Shown: positions 31,072 through 42,569 of the stretch, piece by piece
Layout: each line of letters starts with the position of its first letter
Position numbering within the stretch: the stretch's first letter is position 1
NCBI GenBank assembly: GCA_037783545.1
Contig: JBBELK010000298.1
Coordinates: forward strand, 4,340,001 to 4,404,000
From: Henricia sp. BOLD:AAB3569
Lineage: Eukaryota > Echinodermata > Asteroidea > Spinulosida > Echinasteridae
Length of the DNA: 64,000 nucleotides
Direction of reading: 5' to 3'
Notes under the pieces: model-generated
Seen by the model: only the letters and a program-made list of their open reading frames with translations
Databases searched by the model: none
Told to the model about the DNA's origin: nothing
Program-made: the position numbers and the translations under genes

Positions 31072-31656
31072 CTATTTCTTGGCTGGCTTTGACGATTTGG
31101 TCTTGGGCTTGGCTACCGACTTCTTGACGACCGTCTTCTTGGCTGGCTTGGGTTTGACCGATTTCTTGGGACTCGTGGACTTGGTTTTCTTGTCAGAAGT
31201 CTTGGTCGCTTTGGATGTTTTCTTCGGTGTCGTCTTTGGTTTTGGCTTACGGGTTTTCCTGGACTTTTCCGCTGCCTTTGCCTTTTCCTTGTGTTCTGCT
31301 TTCTTGAGTCGTTCCCTCTCCTTCTTGGCCTTGGCTTGCTCTTTCTCTCGACTTGCTTTGGCTTTTTCCTTCTCCTTCGTTGCTTTTGCTTTGGCCTCGG
31401 CCTTTACTTTGCTAGTGTCCAACTTGAAGGTACCAGCTGCTCCATGGCCCTTGGTGCGGATAAGTTTGCCCTTGTCCACGCCTGAGTTGAGGGCATTGCG
31501 GATAACCCGGGCCTTCGCCTCGGTGTCAACGTCTAGGTTCTCTTTAAGGTACTTCTTAATGGCTTGCGCAGAAGACCCCTTCTTGTCACCGAGGGCGGCG
31601 ATTGCGGTTGAGATATTTTGGAGAAGAGACGGGGTAGTTGTCTTGGTCGAAGCCAT
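31072..31656 (-). CDS. H1: Linker histone H1, copy 23 (consensus type)
   Basis: Intact 194 aa, consensus protein. Private C-to-G change in the promoter at about 31732. Hairpin 31029-31044 with the ACAACAACAAAAGAG flank; H1 box 31790-31796. Confidence 0.94.
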   Translation of the reverse strand: MASTKTTTPSLLQNISTAIAALGDKKGSSAQAIKKYLKENLDVDTEAKARVIRNALNSGVDKGKLIRTKGHGAAGTFKLDTSKVKAEAKAKATKEKEKAKASREKEQAKAKKERERLKKAEHKEKAKAAEKSRKTRKPKPKTTPKKTSKATKTSDKKTKSTSPKKSVKPKPAKKTVVKKSVAKPKTKSSKPAKK

Positions 31657-32435
31657 GTTGGTGCTGATGAAGTACAGTTGGATGTTGCAGGATCCGTATA
31701 ACGGGGTCGCGCGGACGCGGTCGGTGCTCTGGCCGTTCAACCGTAGCAGCAGGGAATCTGGGCAGTAACCGTCTCTCCCCCGGCGAATCTGTGTTTTCAG
31801 TCGCCACTAAAATCACCTTTCTGCGACGTACAGTTACTTGTTTGATTCAAATCAAAAATATATCCTTTTAGATGGACTTTCACTTTCGACACACAGGGAA
31901 GTTAATAGCGTTTGGCCAAAATGTCTTTTAGTAGTGAGCGAAGATTTGTCAAGCTGTCAGTTTTGTAATGTCGTGTGTAATAATCACTCTTGGGAATATG
32001 TAACGGTGTCGTGTGTAATTGGCAAATTTTGACTGGAAGTATGCGTCCGCCTGATGGAACTTTCTTATTAAGGGTTGGGGGAGGGGTGGCGTTATTATTT
32101 TCTTCTGGAAATGAGGAAAGCAAACAATATGAGCCATTGTACTTTGCAATGCAAGATGGCCGACTAATATATTTGATTTCCAAAATAGCGCCCTCAATCG
32201 GTTGTTTGAGAATCGGGTCTTTATTTTTTTTCTAAATTTGTTTTATTGTTATTACTAATTTATATTATGTAATTTATTTTCTGTTATTTATTATTTTAAA
32301 AATGTTTATTGATTGATTGATCGCTTTATTTATTTTTAAACTTTTGGTGGGGTGGTTGGGGCAGATCAAAATATCTCTTTTGTTGTTGTGATGGCTCTGA
32401 AAAGAGCCGTTAGGTTTGTTGCTTTTTCGTCACAG

Positions 32436-33020
32436 CTATTTCTTGGCTGGCTTTGACGATTTGGTCTTGGGCTTGGCTACCGACTTCTTGACGACCGTCT
32501 TCTTGGCTGGCTTGGGTTTGACCGATTTCTTGGGACTCGTGGACTTGGTTTTCTTGTCAGAAGTCTTGGTCGCTTTGGATGTTTTCTTCGGTGTCGTCTT
32601 TGGTTTTGGCTTACGGGTTTTCCTGGACTTTTCCGCTGCCTTTGCCTTTTCCTTGTGTTCTGCTTTCTTGAGTCGTTCCCTCTCCTTCTTGGCCTTGGCT
32701 TGCTCTTTCTCTCGACTTGCTTTGGCTTTTTCCTTCTCCTTCGTTGCTTTTGCTTTGGCCTCGGCCTTTACTTTGCTAGTGTCCAACTTGAAGGTACCAG
32801 CTGCTCCATGGCCCTTGGTGCGGATAAGTTTGCCCTTGTCCACGCCTGAGTTGAGGGCATTGCGGATAACCCGGGCCTTCGCCTCGGTGTCAACGTCTAG
32901 GTTCTCTTTAAGGTACTTCTTAATGGCTTGCGCAGAAGACCCCTTCTTGTCACCGAGGGCGGCGATTGCGGTTGAGATATTTTGGAGAAGAGACGGGGTA
33001 GTTGTCTTGGTCGAAGCCAT
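32436..33020 (-). CDS. H1: Linker histone H1, copy 24 (consensus type)
   Basis: Intact 194 aa, consensus protein. Hairpin 32393-32408; H1 box 33154-33160. The eight-T run in its promoter-side spacer (about 33460) makes the step to copy 25 1365 bp. Confidence 0.94.
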   Translation of the reverse strand: MASTKTTTPSLLQNISTAIAALGDKKGSSAQAIKKYLKENLDVDTEAKARVIRNALNSGVDKGKLIRTKGHGAAGTFKLDTSKVKAEAKAKATKEKEKAKASREKEQAKAKKERERLKKAEHKEKAKAAEKSRKTRKPKPKTTPKKTSKATKTSDKKTKSTSPKKSVKPKPAKKTVVKKSVAKPKTKSSKPAKK

Positions 33021-33800
33021 GTTGGTGCTGATGAAGTACAGTTGGATGTTGCAGGATCCGTATAACGGGGTCGCGCGGACGCGGTCGGTGCTCTGCCCGT
33101 TCAACCGTAGCAGCAGGGAATCTGGGCAGTAACCGTCTCTCCCCCGGCGAATCTGTGTTTTCAGTCGCCACTAAAATCACTTTTCTGCGACGTACAGTTA
33201 CTTGTTTGATTCAAATCAAAAATATATCCTTTTAGATGGACTTTCACTTTCGACACACAGGGAAGTTAATAGCGTTTGGCCAAAATGTCTTTTAGTAGTG
33301 AGCGAAGATTTGTCAAGCTGTCAGTTTTGTAATGTCGTGTGTAATAATCACTCTTGGGAATATGTAACGGTGTCGTGTGTAATTGGCAAATTTTGACTGG
33401 AAGTATGCGTCCGCCTGATGGAACTTTCTTATTAAGGGTTGGGGGAGGGGTGGCGTTATTTTTTTTCTTCTGGAAATGAGGAAAGCAAACAATATGAGCC
33501 ATTGTACTTTGCAATGCAAGATGGCCGACTAATATATTTGATTTCCAAAATAGCGCCCTCAATCGGTTGTTTGAGAATCGGGTCTTTATTTTTTTTCTAA
33601 ATTTGTTTTATTGTTATTACTAATTTATATTATGTAATTTATTTTCTGTTATTTATTATTTTAAAAATGTTTATTGATTGATTGATCGCTTTATTTATTT
33701 TTAAACTTTTGGTGGGGTGGTTTGGGCAGATCAAAATATCTCTTTTGTAGTTGTGATGGCTCTGAAAAGAGCCGTTAGGTTTGTTGCTTTTTCGTCACAG

Positions 33801-34385
33801 CTATTTCTTGGCTGGCTTTGACGATTTGGTCTTGGGCTTGGCTACCGACTTCTTGACGACCGTCTTCTTGGCTGGCTTGGGTTTGACCGATTTCTTGGGA
33901 CTCGTGGACTTGGTTTTCTTGTCAGAAGTCTTGGTCGCTTTGGATGTTTTCTTCGGTGTCGTCTTTGGTTTTGGCTTACGGGTTTTCCTGGACTTTTCCG
34001 CTGCCTTTGCCTTTTCCTTGTGTTCTGCTTTCTTGAGTCGTTCCCTCTCCTTCTTGGCCTTGGCTTGCTCTTTCTCTCGACTTGCTTTGGCCTTTTCCTT
34101 CTCCTTCGTTGCTTTTGCTTTGGCCTCGGCCTTTACTTTGCTAGTGTCCAACTTGAAGGTACCAGCTGCTCCATGGCCCTTGGTGCGGATAAGTTTGCCC
34201 TTGTCCACGCCTGAGTTGAGGGCATTGCGGATAACCCGGGCCTTCGCCTCGGTGTCAACGTCTAGGTTCTCTTTAAGGTACTTCTTAATGGCTTGCTCAG
34301 AAGACCCCTTCTTGTCACCGAGGGCGGCGATTGCGGTTGAGATATTTTGGAGAAGAGACGGGGTAGTTGTCTTGGTCGAAGCCAT
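33801..34385 (-). CDS. H1: Linker histone H1, copy 25 (A30E)
   Basis: Intact 194 aa with a private A30E in the conserved GSSAQAI motif, placing a negative charge at the start of helix 2. GGTATACGG TATA form. Hairpin 33758-33773; H1 box 34519-34525. Confidence 0.93.
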   Translation of the reverse strand: MASTKTTTPSLLQNISTAIAALGDKKGSSEQAIKKYLKENLDVDTEAKARVIRNALNSGVDKGKLIRTKGHGAAGTFKLDTSKVKAEAKAKATKEKEKAKASREKEQAKAKKERERLKKAEHKEKAKAAEKSRKTRKPKPKTTPKKTSKATKTSDKKTKSTSPKKSVKPKPAKKTVVKKSVAKPKTKSSKPAKK

Positions 34386-35121
34386 GTTGGTGCTGATGAA
34401 GTACAGTTGGATGTTGCAGGATCCGTATACCGGGGTCGCGCGGACGCGGTCGGTGCTCTGCCCGTTCAACCGTAGCAGCAGGGAATCTGGGCAGTAACCG
34501 TCTCTCCCCCGGCGAATCTGTGTTTTCAGTCGCCACTAAAATCACCTTTCTGCGACGTACAGTTACTTGTTTGATTCAAATCAAAAATATATCCTTTTAG
34601 ATGGACTTTCACTTTCGACACACAGGGAAGTTAATAGCGTTTGGCCAAAATGTCTTTTAGTAGTGAGCGAAGATTTGTCAAGCTGTCAGTTTTGTAATGT
34701 CGTGTGTAATAATCACTCTTGGGAATATGTAACGGTGTCGTGTGTAATTGGCAAATTTTGACTGGAAGTATGCGTCCGCCTGATGGAACTTTCTTATTGA
34801 GGGTTGGGGAAGGGGTGGCGTTATTATTTTCTTCTGGAAATGAGGAAAGCAAACAATATGAGCCATTGTACTTTGCAATGCAAGATGGCCGACTAATATA
34901 TTTGATTTCCAAAATAGCGCCCTCAATCGGTTGTTTGAGAATCGGGTCTTTATTTTTTTTCTAAATTTGTTTTATTGTTATTACTAATTTATATTATGTA
35001 ATTTATTTTCTGTTATTTATTATTTTAAAAATGTTTATTGATTGATTGATCGCTTTATTTATTTTTAAACTTTTGGTGGGGTGGTTGGGGCAGATCAAAA
35101 TATCTCTTTTGTAGTTGTGAT

Positions 35122-35137
35122 GGCTCAGAAAAGAGCC
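35122..35137 (-). terminator. Variant histone stem-loop of copy 26
   Basis: Same loop-closing mismatch as copies 16 and 22. Confidence 0.85.
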
Positions 35138-35164
35138 GTTAGGTTTGTTGCTTTTTCGTCACAG

Positions 35165-35749
35165 CTATTTCTTGGCTGGCTTTGACGATTTGGTCTTGGG
35201 CTTGGCTACCGACTTCTTGACGACCGTCTTCTTGGCTGGCTTGAGTTTGACCGATTTCTTGGGACTCGTGGACTTGGTTTTCTTGTCAGAAGTCTTGGTC
35301 GCTTTGGATGTTTTCTTCGGTGTCGTCTTTGGTTTTGGCTTACGGGTTTTCCTGGACTTTTCCGCTGCCTTTGCCTTTTCCTTGTGTTCTGCTTTCTTGA
35401 GTCGTTCCCTCTCCTTCTTGGCCTTGGCTTGCTCTTTCTCTCGACTTGCTTTGGCTTTTTCCTTCTCCTTCGTTGCTTTTGCTTTGGCCTCGGCCTTTAC
35501 TTTGCTAGTGTCCAACTTGAAGGTACCAGCTGCTCCATGGCCCTTGGTGCGGATAAGTTTGCCCTTGTCCACGCCTGAGTTGAGGGCATTGCGGATAACC
35601 CGGGCCTTCGCCTCGGTGTCAACGTCTAGGTTCTCTTTAAGGTACTTCTTAATGGCTTGCGCAGAAGACCCCTTCTTGTCACCGAGGGCGGCGATTGCGG
35701 TTGAGATATTTTGGAGAAGAGACGGGGTAGTTGTCTTGGTCGAAGCCAT
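35165..35749 (-). CDS. H1: Linker histone H1, copy 26 (P169L, variant hairpin)
   Basis: Intact 194 aa with P169L and the GGTATACGG TATA form. Variant hairpin 35122-35137; H1 box 35883-35889. Confidence 0.93.
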   Translation of the reverse strand: MASTKTTTPSLLQNISTAIAALGDKKGSSAQAIKKYLKENLDVDTEAKARVIRNALNSGVDKGKLIRTKGHGAAGTFKLDTSKVKAEAKAKATKEKEKAKASREKEQAKAKKERERLKKAEHKEKAKAAEKSRKTRKPKPKTTPKKTSKATKTSDKKTKSTSPKKSVKLKPAKKTVVKKSVAKPKTKSSKPAKK

Positions 35750-36528
35750 GTTGGTGCTGATGAAGTACAGTTGGATGTTGCAGGATCCGTATACCGGGGT
35801 CGCGCGGACGCGGTCGGTGCTCTGCCCGTTCAACCGTAGCAGCAGGGAATCTGGGCAGTAACCGTCTCTCCCCCGGCGAATCTGTGTTTTCAGTCGCCAC
35901 TAAAATCACCTTTCTGCGACGTACAGTTACTTGTTTGATTCAAATCAAAAATATATCCTTTTAGATGGACTTTCACTTTCGACACACAGGGAAGTTAATA
36001 GCGTTTGGCCAAAATGTCTTTTAGTAGTGAGCGAAGATTTGTCAAGCTGTCAGTTTTGTAATGTCGTGTGTAATAATCACTCTTGGGAATATGTAACGGT
36101 GTCGTGTGTAATTGGCAAATTTTGACTGGAAGTATGCGTCCGCCTGATGGAACTTTCTTATTAAGGGTTGGGGGAGGGGTGGCGTTATTATTTTCTTCTG
36201 GAAATGAGGAAAGCAAACAATATGAGCCATTGTACTTTGCAATGCAAGATGGCCGACTAATATATTTGATTTCCAAAATAGCGCCCTCAATCGGTTGTTT
36301 GAGAATCGGGTCTTTATTTTTTTTCTAAATTTGTTTTATTGTTATTACTAATTTATATTATGTAATTTATTTTCTGTTATTTATTATTTTTAAAATGTTT
36401 ATTGATTGATTGATCGCTTTATTTATTTTTAAACTTTTGGTGGGGTGGTTGGGGCAGATCAAAATATCTCTTTTGTAGTTGTGATGGCTCTGAAAAGAGC
36501 CGTTAGGTTTGTTGCTTTTTCGTCACAG

Positions 36529-37113
36529 CTATTTCTTGGCTGGCTTTGACGATTTGGTCTTGGGCTTGGCTACCGACTTCTTGACGACCGTCTTCTTGGC
36601 TGGCTTGAGTTTGACCGATTTCTTGGGACTCGTGGACTTGGTTTTCTTGTCAGAAGTCTTGGTCGCTTTGGATGTTTTCTTCGGTGTCGTCTTTGGTTTT
36701 GGCTTACGGGTTTTCCTGGACTTTTCCGCTGCCTTTGCCTTTTCCTTGTGTTCTGCTTTCTTGAGTCGTTCCCTCTCCTTCTTGGCCTTGGCTTGCTCTT
36801 TCTCTCGACTTGCTTTGGCCTTTTCCTTCTCCTTCGTTGCTTTTGCTTTGGCCTCGGCCTTTACTTTGCTAGTGTCCAACTTGAAGGTACCAGCTGCTCC
36901 ATGGCCCTTGGTGCGGATAAGTTTGCCCTTGTCCACGCCTGAGTTGAGGGCATTGCGGATAACCCGGGCCTTCGCCTCGGTGTCAACGTCTAGGTTCTCT
37001 TTAAGGTACTTCTTAATGGCTTGCGCAGAAGACCCCTTCTTGTCACCGAGGGCGGCGATTGCGGTTGAGATATTTTGGAGAAGAGACGGGGTAGTTGTCT
37101 TGGTCGAAGCCAT
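36529..37113 (-). CDS. H1: Linker histone H1, copy 27 (P169L type)
   Basis: Intact 194 aa with P169L. Private promoter change G to C at about 37210. GGTATACGG TATA form. Canonical hairpin 36486-36501; H1 box 37247-37253. Confidence 0.94.
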   Translation of the reverse strand: MASTKTTTPSLLQNISTAIAALGDKKGSSAQAIKKYLKENLDVDTEAKARVIRNALNSGVDKGKLIRTKGHGAAGTFKLDTSKVKAEAKAKATKEKEKAKASREKEQAKAKKERERLKKAEHKEKAKAAEKSRKTRKPKPKTTPKKTSKATKTSDKKTKSTSPKKSVKLKPAKKTVVKKSVAKPKTKSSKPAKK

Positions 37114-37892
37114 GTTGGTGCTGATGAAGTACAGTTGGATGTTGCAGGATCCGTATACCGGGGTCGCGCGGACGCGGTCGGTGCTCTGCCCGTTCAACCG
37201 TAGCAGCAGCGAATCTGGGCAGTAACCGTCTCTCCCCCGGCGAATCTGTGTTTTCAGTCGCCACTAAAATCACCTTTCTGCGACGTACAGTTACTTGTTT
37301 GATTCAAATCAAAAATATATCCTTTTAGATGGACTTTCACTTTCGACACACAGGGAAGTTAATAGCGTTTGGCCAAAATGTCTTTTAGTAGTGAGCGAAG
37401 ATTTGTCAAGCTGTCAGTTTTGTAATGTCGTGTGTAATAATCACTCTTGGGAATATGTAACGGTGTCGTGTGTAATTGGCAAATTTTGACTGGAAGTATG
37501 CGTCCGCCTGATGGAACTTTCTTATTAAGGGTTGGGGGAGGGGTGGCGTTATTATTTTCTTCTGGAAATGAGGAAAGCAAACAATATGAGCCATTGTACT
37601 TTGCAATGCAAGATGGCCGACTAATATATTTGATTTCCAAAATAGCGCCCTCAATCGGTTGTTTGAGAATCGGGTCTTTATTTTTTTTCTAAATTTGTTT
37701 TATTGTTATTACTAATTTATATTATGTAATTTATTTTCTGTTATTTATTATTTTAAAAATGTTTATTGATTGATTGATCGCTTTATTTATTTTTAAACTT
37801 TTGGTGGGGTGGTTGGGGCAGATCAAAATATCTCTTTTGTTGTTGTGATGGCTCTGAAAAGAGCCGTTAGGTTTGTTGCTTTTTCGTCACAG

Positions 37893-38477
37893 CTATTTCT
37901 TGGCTGGCTTTGACGATTTGGTCTTGGGCTTGGCTACCGACTTCTTGACGACCGTCTTCTTGGCTGGCTTGGGTTTGACCGATTTCTTGGGACTCGTGGA
38001 CTTGGTTTTCTTGTCAGAAGTCTTGGTCGCTTTGGATGTTTTCTTCGGTGTCGTCTTTGGTTTTGGCTTACGGGTTTTCCTGGACTTTTCTGCTGCCTTT
38101 GCCTTTTCCTTGTGTTCTGCTTTCTTGAGTCGTTCCCTCTCCTTCTTGGCCTTGGCTTGCTCTTTCTCTCGACTTGCTTTGGCTTTTTCCTTCTCCTTCG
38201 TTGCTTTTGCTTTGGCCTCGGCCTTTACTTTGCTAGTGTCCAACTTGAAGGTACCAGCTGCTCCATGGCCCTTGGTGCGGATAAGTTTGCCCTTGTCCAC
38301 GCCTGAGTTGAGGGCATTGCGGATAACCCGGGCCTTCGCCTCGGTGTCAACGTCTAGGTTCTCTTTAAGGTACTTCTTAATGGCTTGCGCAGAAGACCCC
38401 TTCTTGTCACCGAGGGCGGCGATTGCGGTTGAGATATTTTGGAGAAGAGACGGGGTAGTTGTCTTGGTCGAAGCCAT
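37893..38477 (-). CDS. H1: Linker histone H1, copy 28 (consensus type)
   Basis: Intact 194 aa, consensus protein with a private silent change at about 38091. Hairpin 37850-37865 with the ACAACAACAAAAGAG flank; H1 box 38611-38617. Confidence 0.94.
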   Translation of the reverse strand: MASTKTTTPSLLQNISTAIAALGDKKGSSAQAIKKYLKENLDVDTEAKARVIRNALNSGVDKGKLIRTKGHGAAGTFKLDTSKVKAEAKAKATKEKEKAKASREKEQAKAKKERERLKKAEHKEKAKAAEKSRKTRKPKPKTTPKKTSKATKTSDKKTKSTSPKKSVKPKPAKKTVVKKSVAKPKTKSSKPAKK

Positions 38478-39256
38478 GTTGGTGCTGATGAAGTACAGTT
38501 GGATGTTGCAGGATCCGTATAACGGGGTCGCGCGGACGCGGTCGGTGCTCTGCCCGTTCAACCGTAGCAGCAGGGAATCTGGGCAGTAACCGTCTCTCCC
38601 CCGGCGAATCTGTGTTTTCAGTCGCCACTAAAATCACCTTTCTGCGACGTACAGTTACTTGTTTGATTCAAATCAAAAATATATCCTTTTAGATGGACTT
38701 TCACTTTCGACACACAGGGAAGTTAATAGCGTTTGGCCAAAATGTCTTTTAGTAGTGAGCGAAGATTTGTCAAGCTGTCAGTTTTGTAATGTCGTGTGTA
38801 ATAATCACTCTTGGGAATATGTAACGGTGTCGTGTGTAATTGGCAAATTTTGACTGGAAGTATGCGTCCGCCTGATGGAACTTTCTTATTAAGGGTTGGG
38901 GGAGGGGTGGCGTTATTATTTTCTTCTGGAAATGAGGAAAGCAAACAATATGAGCCATTGTACTTTGCAATGCAAGATGGCCGACTAATATATTTGATTT
39001 CCAAAATAGCGCCCTCAATCGGTTGTTTGAGAATCGGGTCTTTATTTTTTTTCTAAATTTGTTTTATTGTTATTACTAATTTATATTATGTAATTTATTT
39101 TCTGTTATTTATTATTTTTAAAATGTTTATTGATTGATTGATCGCTTTATTTATTTTTAAACTTTTGGTGGGGTGGTTGGGGCAGATCAAAATATCTCTT
39201 TTGTAGTTGTGATGGCTCTGAAAAGAGCCGTTAGGTTTGTTGCTTTTTCGTCACAG

Positions 39257-39841
39257 CTATTTCTTGGCTGGCTTTGACGATTTGGTCTTGGGCTTGGCTA
39301 CCGACTTCTTGACGACCGTCTTCTTGGCTGGCTTGAGTTTGACCGATTTCTTGGGACTCGTGGACTTGGTTTTCTTGTCAGAAGTCTTGGTCGCTTTGGA
39401 TGTTTTCTTCGGTGTCGTCTTTGGTTTTGGCTTACGGGTTTTCCTGGACTTTTCCGCTGCCTTTGCCTTTTCCTTGTGTTCTGCTTTCTTGAGTCGTTCC
39501 CTCTCCTTCTTGGCCTTGGCTTGCTCTTTCTCTCGACTTGCTTTGGCCTTTTCCTTCTCCTTTGTTGCTTTTGCTTTGGCCTCGGCCTTTACTTTGCTAG
39601 TGTCCAACTTGAAGGTACCAGCTGCTCCATGGCCCTTGGTGCGGATAAGTTTGCCCTTGTCCACGCCTGAGTTGAGGGCATTGCGGATAACCCGGGCCTT
39701 CGCCTCGGTGTCAACGTCTAGGTTCTCTTTAAGGTACTTCTTAATGGCTTGCGCAGAAGACCCCTTCTTGTCACCGAGGGCGGCGATTGCGGTTGAGATA
39801 TTTTGGAGAAGAGACGGGGTAGTTGTCTTGGTCGAAGCCAT
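39257..39841 (-). CDS. H1: Linker histone H1, copy 29 (P169L type)
   Basis: Intact 194 aa with P169L and a private silent change at about 39562. GGTATACGG TATA form. Hairpin 39214-39229; H1 box 39975-39981. Confidence 0.94.
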   Translation of the reverse strand: MASTKTTTPSLLQNISTAIAALGDKKGSSAQAIKKYLKENLDVDTEAKARVIRNALNSGVDKGKLIRTKGHGAAGTFKLDTSKVKAEAKAKATKEKEKAKASREKEQAKAKKERERLKKAEHKEKAKAAEKSRKTRKPKPKTTPKKTSKATKTSDKKTKSTSPKKSVKLKPAKKTVVKKSVAKPKTKSSKPAKK

Positions 39842-40620
39842 GTTGGTGCTGATGAAGTACAGTTGGATGTTGCAGGATCCGTATACCGGGGTCGCGCGGA
39901 CGCGGTCGGTGCTCTGCCCGTTCAACCGTAGCAGCAGGGAATCTGGGCAGTAACCGTCTCTCCCCCGGCGAATCTGTGTTTTCAGTCGCCACTAAAATCA
40001 CCTTTCTGCGACGTACAGTTACTTGTTTGATTCAAATCAAAAATATATCCTTTTAGATGGACTTTCACTTTCGACACACAGGGAAGTTAATAGCGTTTGG
40101 CCAAAATGTCTTTTAGTAGTGAGCGAAGATTTGTCAAGCTGTCAGTTTTGTAATGTCGTGTGTAATAATCACTCTTGGGAATATGTAACGGTGTCGTGTG
40201 TAATTGGCAAATTTTGACTGGAAGTATGCGTCCGCCTGATGGAACTTTCTTATTAAGGGTTGGGGGAGGGGTGGCGTTATTATTTTCTTCTGGAAATGAG
40301 GAAAGCAAACAATATGAGCCATTGTACTTTGCAATGCAAGATGGCCGACTAATATATTTGATTTCCAAAATAGCGCCCTCAATCGGTTGTTTGAGAATCG
40401 GGTCTTTATTTTTTTTCTAAATTTGTTTTATTGTTATTACTAATTTATATTATGTAATTTATTTTCTGTTATTTATTATTTTAAAAATGTTTATTGATTG
40501 ATTGATCGCTTTATTTATTTTTAAACTTTTGGTGGGGTGGTTGGGGCAGATCAAAATATCTCTTTTGTAGTTGTGATGGCTCTGAAAAGAGCCGTTAGGT
40601 TTGTTGCTTTTTCGTCACAG

Positions 40621-41205
40621 CTATTTCTTGGCTGGCTTTGACGATTTGGTCTTGGGCTTGGCTACCGACTTCTTGACGACCGTCTTCTTGGCTGGCTTGA
40701 GTTTGACCGATTTCTTGGGACTCGTGGACTTGGTTTTCTTGTCAGAAGTCTTGGTCGCTTTGGATGTTTTCTTCGGTGTCGTCTTTGGTTTTGGCTTACG
40801 GGTTTTCCTGGACTTTTCCGCTGCCTTTGCCTTTTCCTTGTGTTCTGCTTTCTTGAGTCGTTCCCTCTCCTTCTTGGCCTTGGCTTGCTCTTTCTCTCGA
40901 CTTGCTTTGGCCTTTTCCTTCTCCTTCGTTGCTTTTGCTTTGGCCTCGGCCTTTACTTTGCTAGTGTCCAACTTGAAGGTACCAGCTGCTCCATGGCCCT
41001 TGGTGCGGATAAGTTTGCCCTTGTCCACGCCTGAGTTGAGGGCATTGCGGATAACCCGGGCCTTCGCCTCGGTGTCAACGTCTAGGTTCTCTTTAAGGTA
41101 CTTCTTAATGGCTTGCGCAGAAGACCCCTTCTTGTCACCGAGGGCGGCGATTGCGGTTGAGATATTTTGGAGAAGAGACGGGGTAGTTGTCTTGGTCGAA
41201 GCCAT
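40621..41205 (-). CDS. H1: Linker histone H1, copy 30 (P169L, altered TATA flank)
   Basis: Intact 194 aa with P169L. A further G-to-T change at about 41252 alters the base next to the TATA. Hairpin 40578-40593; H1 box 41339-41345. Promoter-side spacer has the AAAAAAAGCG variant. Confidence 0.93.
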   Translation of the reverse strand: MASTKTTTPSLLQNISTAIAALGDKKGSSAQAIKKYLKENLDVDTEAKARVIRNALNSGVDKGKLIRTKGHGAAGTFKLDTSKVKAEAKAKATKEKEKAKASREKEQAKAKKERERLKKAEHKEKAKAAEKSRKTRKPKPKTTPKKTSKATKTSDKKTKSTSPKKSVKLKPAKKTVVKKSVAKPKTKSSKPAKK

Positions 41206-41984
41206 GTTGGTGCTGATGAAGTACAGTTGGATGTTGCAGGATCCGTATACCTGGGTCGCGCGGACGCGGTCGGTGCTCTGCCCGTTCAACCGTAGCAGCA
41301 GGGAATCTGGGCAGTAACCGTCTCTCCCCCGGCGAATCTGTGTTTTCAGTCGCCACTAAAATCACCTTTCTGCGACGTACAGTTACTTGTTTGATTCAAA
41401 TCAAAAATATATCCTTTTAGATGGACTTTCACTTTCGACACACAGGGAAGTTAATAGCGTTTGGCCAAAATGTCTTTTAGTAGTGAGCGAAGATTTGTCA
41501 AGCTGTCAGTTTTGTAATGTCGTGTGTAATAATCACTCTTGGGAATATGTAACGGTGTCGTGTGTAATTGGCAAATTTTGACTGGAAGTATGCGTCCGCC
41601 TGATGGAACTTTCTTATTAAGGGTTGGGGGAGGGGTGGCGTTATTATTTTCTTCTGGAAATGAGGAAAGCAAACAATATGAGCCATTGTACTTTGCAATG
41701 CAAGATGGCCGACTAATATATTTGATTTCAAAAAAAGCGCCCTCAATCGGTTGTTTGAGAATCGGGTCTTTATTTTTTTTCTAAATTTGTTTTATTGTTA
41801 TTACTAATTTATATTATGTAATTTATTTTCTGTTATTTATTATTTTAAAAATGTTTATTGATTGATTGATCGCTTTATTTATTTTTAAACTTTTGGTGGG
41901 GTGGTTTGGGCAGATCAAAATATCTCTTTTGTAGTTGTGATGGCTCTGAAAAGAGCCGTTAGGTTTGTTGCTTTTTCGTCACAG

Positions 41985-42569
41985 CTATTTCTTGGCTGGC
42001 TTTGACGATTTGGTCTTGGGCTTGGCTACCGACTTCTTGACGACCGTCTTCTTGGCTGGCTTGGGTTTGACCGATTTCTTGGGACTCGTGGACTTGGTTT
42101 TCTTGTCAGAAGTCTTGGTCGCTTTGGATGTTTTCTTCGGTGTCGTCTTTGGTTTTGGCTTACGGGTTTTCCTGGACTTTTCCGCTGCCTTTGCCTTTTC
42201 CTTGTGTTCTGCTTTCTTGAGTCGTTCCCTCTCCTTCTTGGCCTTGGCTTGCTCTTTCTCTCGACTTGCTTTGGCTTTTTCCTTCTCCTTCGTTGCTTTT
42301 GCTTTGGCCTCGGCCTTTACTTTGCTAGTGTCCAACTTGAAGGTACCAGCTGCTCCATGGCCCTTGGTGCGGATAAGTTTGCCCTTGTCCACGCCTGAGT
42401 TGAGGGCATTGCGGATAATCCGGGCCTTCGCCTCGGTGTCAACGTCTAGGTTCTCTTTAAGGTATTTCTTAATGGCTTGCGCAGAAGACCCCTTCTTGTC
42501 ACCGAGGGCGGCGATTGCGGTTGAGATATTTTGGAGAAGAGACGGGGTAGTTGTCTTGGTCGAAGCCAT
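41985..42569 (-). CDS. H1: Linker histone H1, copy 31 (V51I)
   Basis: Intact 194 aa with a private conservative V51I in helix 3 and a nearby silent change at about 42464. Hairpin 41942-41957; H1 box 42703-42709. One G is lost from the promoter-side G tract (about 42990). Confidence 0.94.
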   Translation of the reverse strand: MASTKTTTPSLLQNISTAIAALGDKKGSSAQAIKKYLKENLDVDTEAKARIIRNALNSGVDKGKLIRTKGHGAAGTFKLDTSKVKAEAKAKATKEKEKAKASREKEQAKAKKERERLKKAEHKEKAKAAEKSRKTRKPKPKTTPKKTSKATKTSDKKTKSTSPKKSVKPKPAKKTVVKKSVAKPKTKSSKPAKK

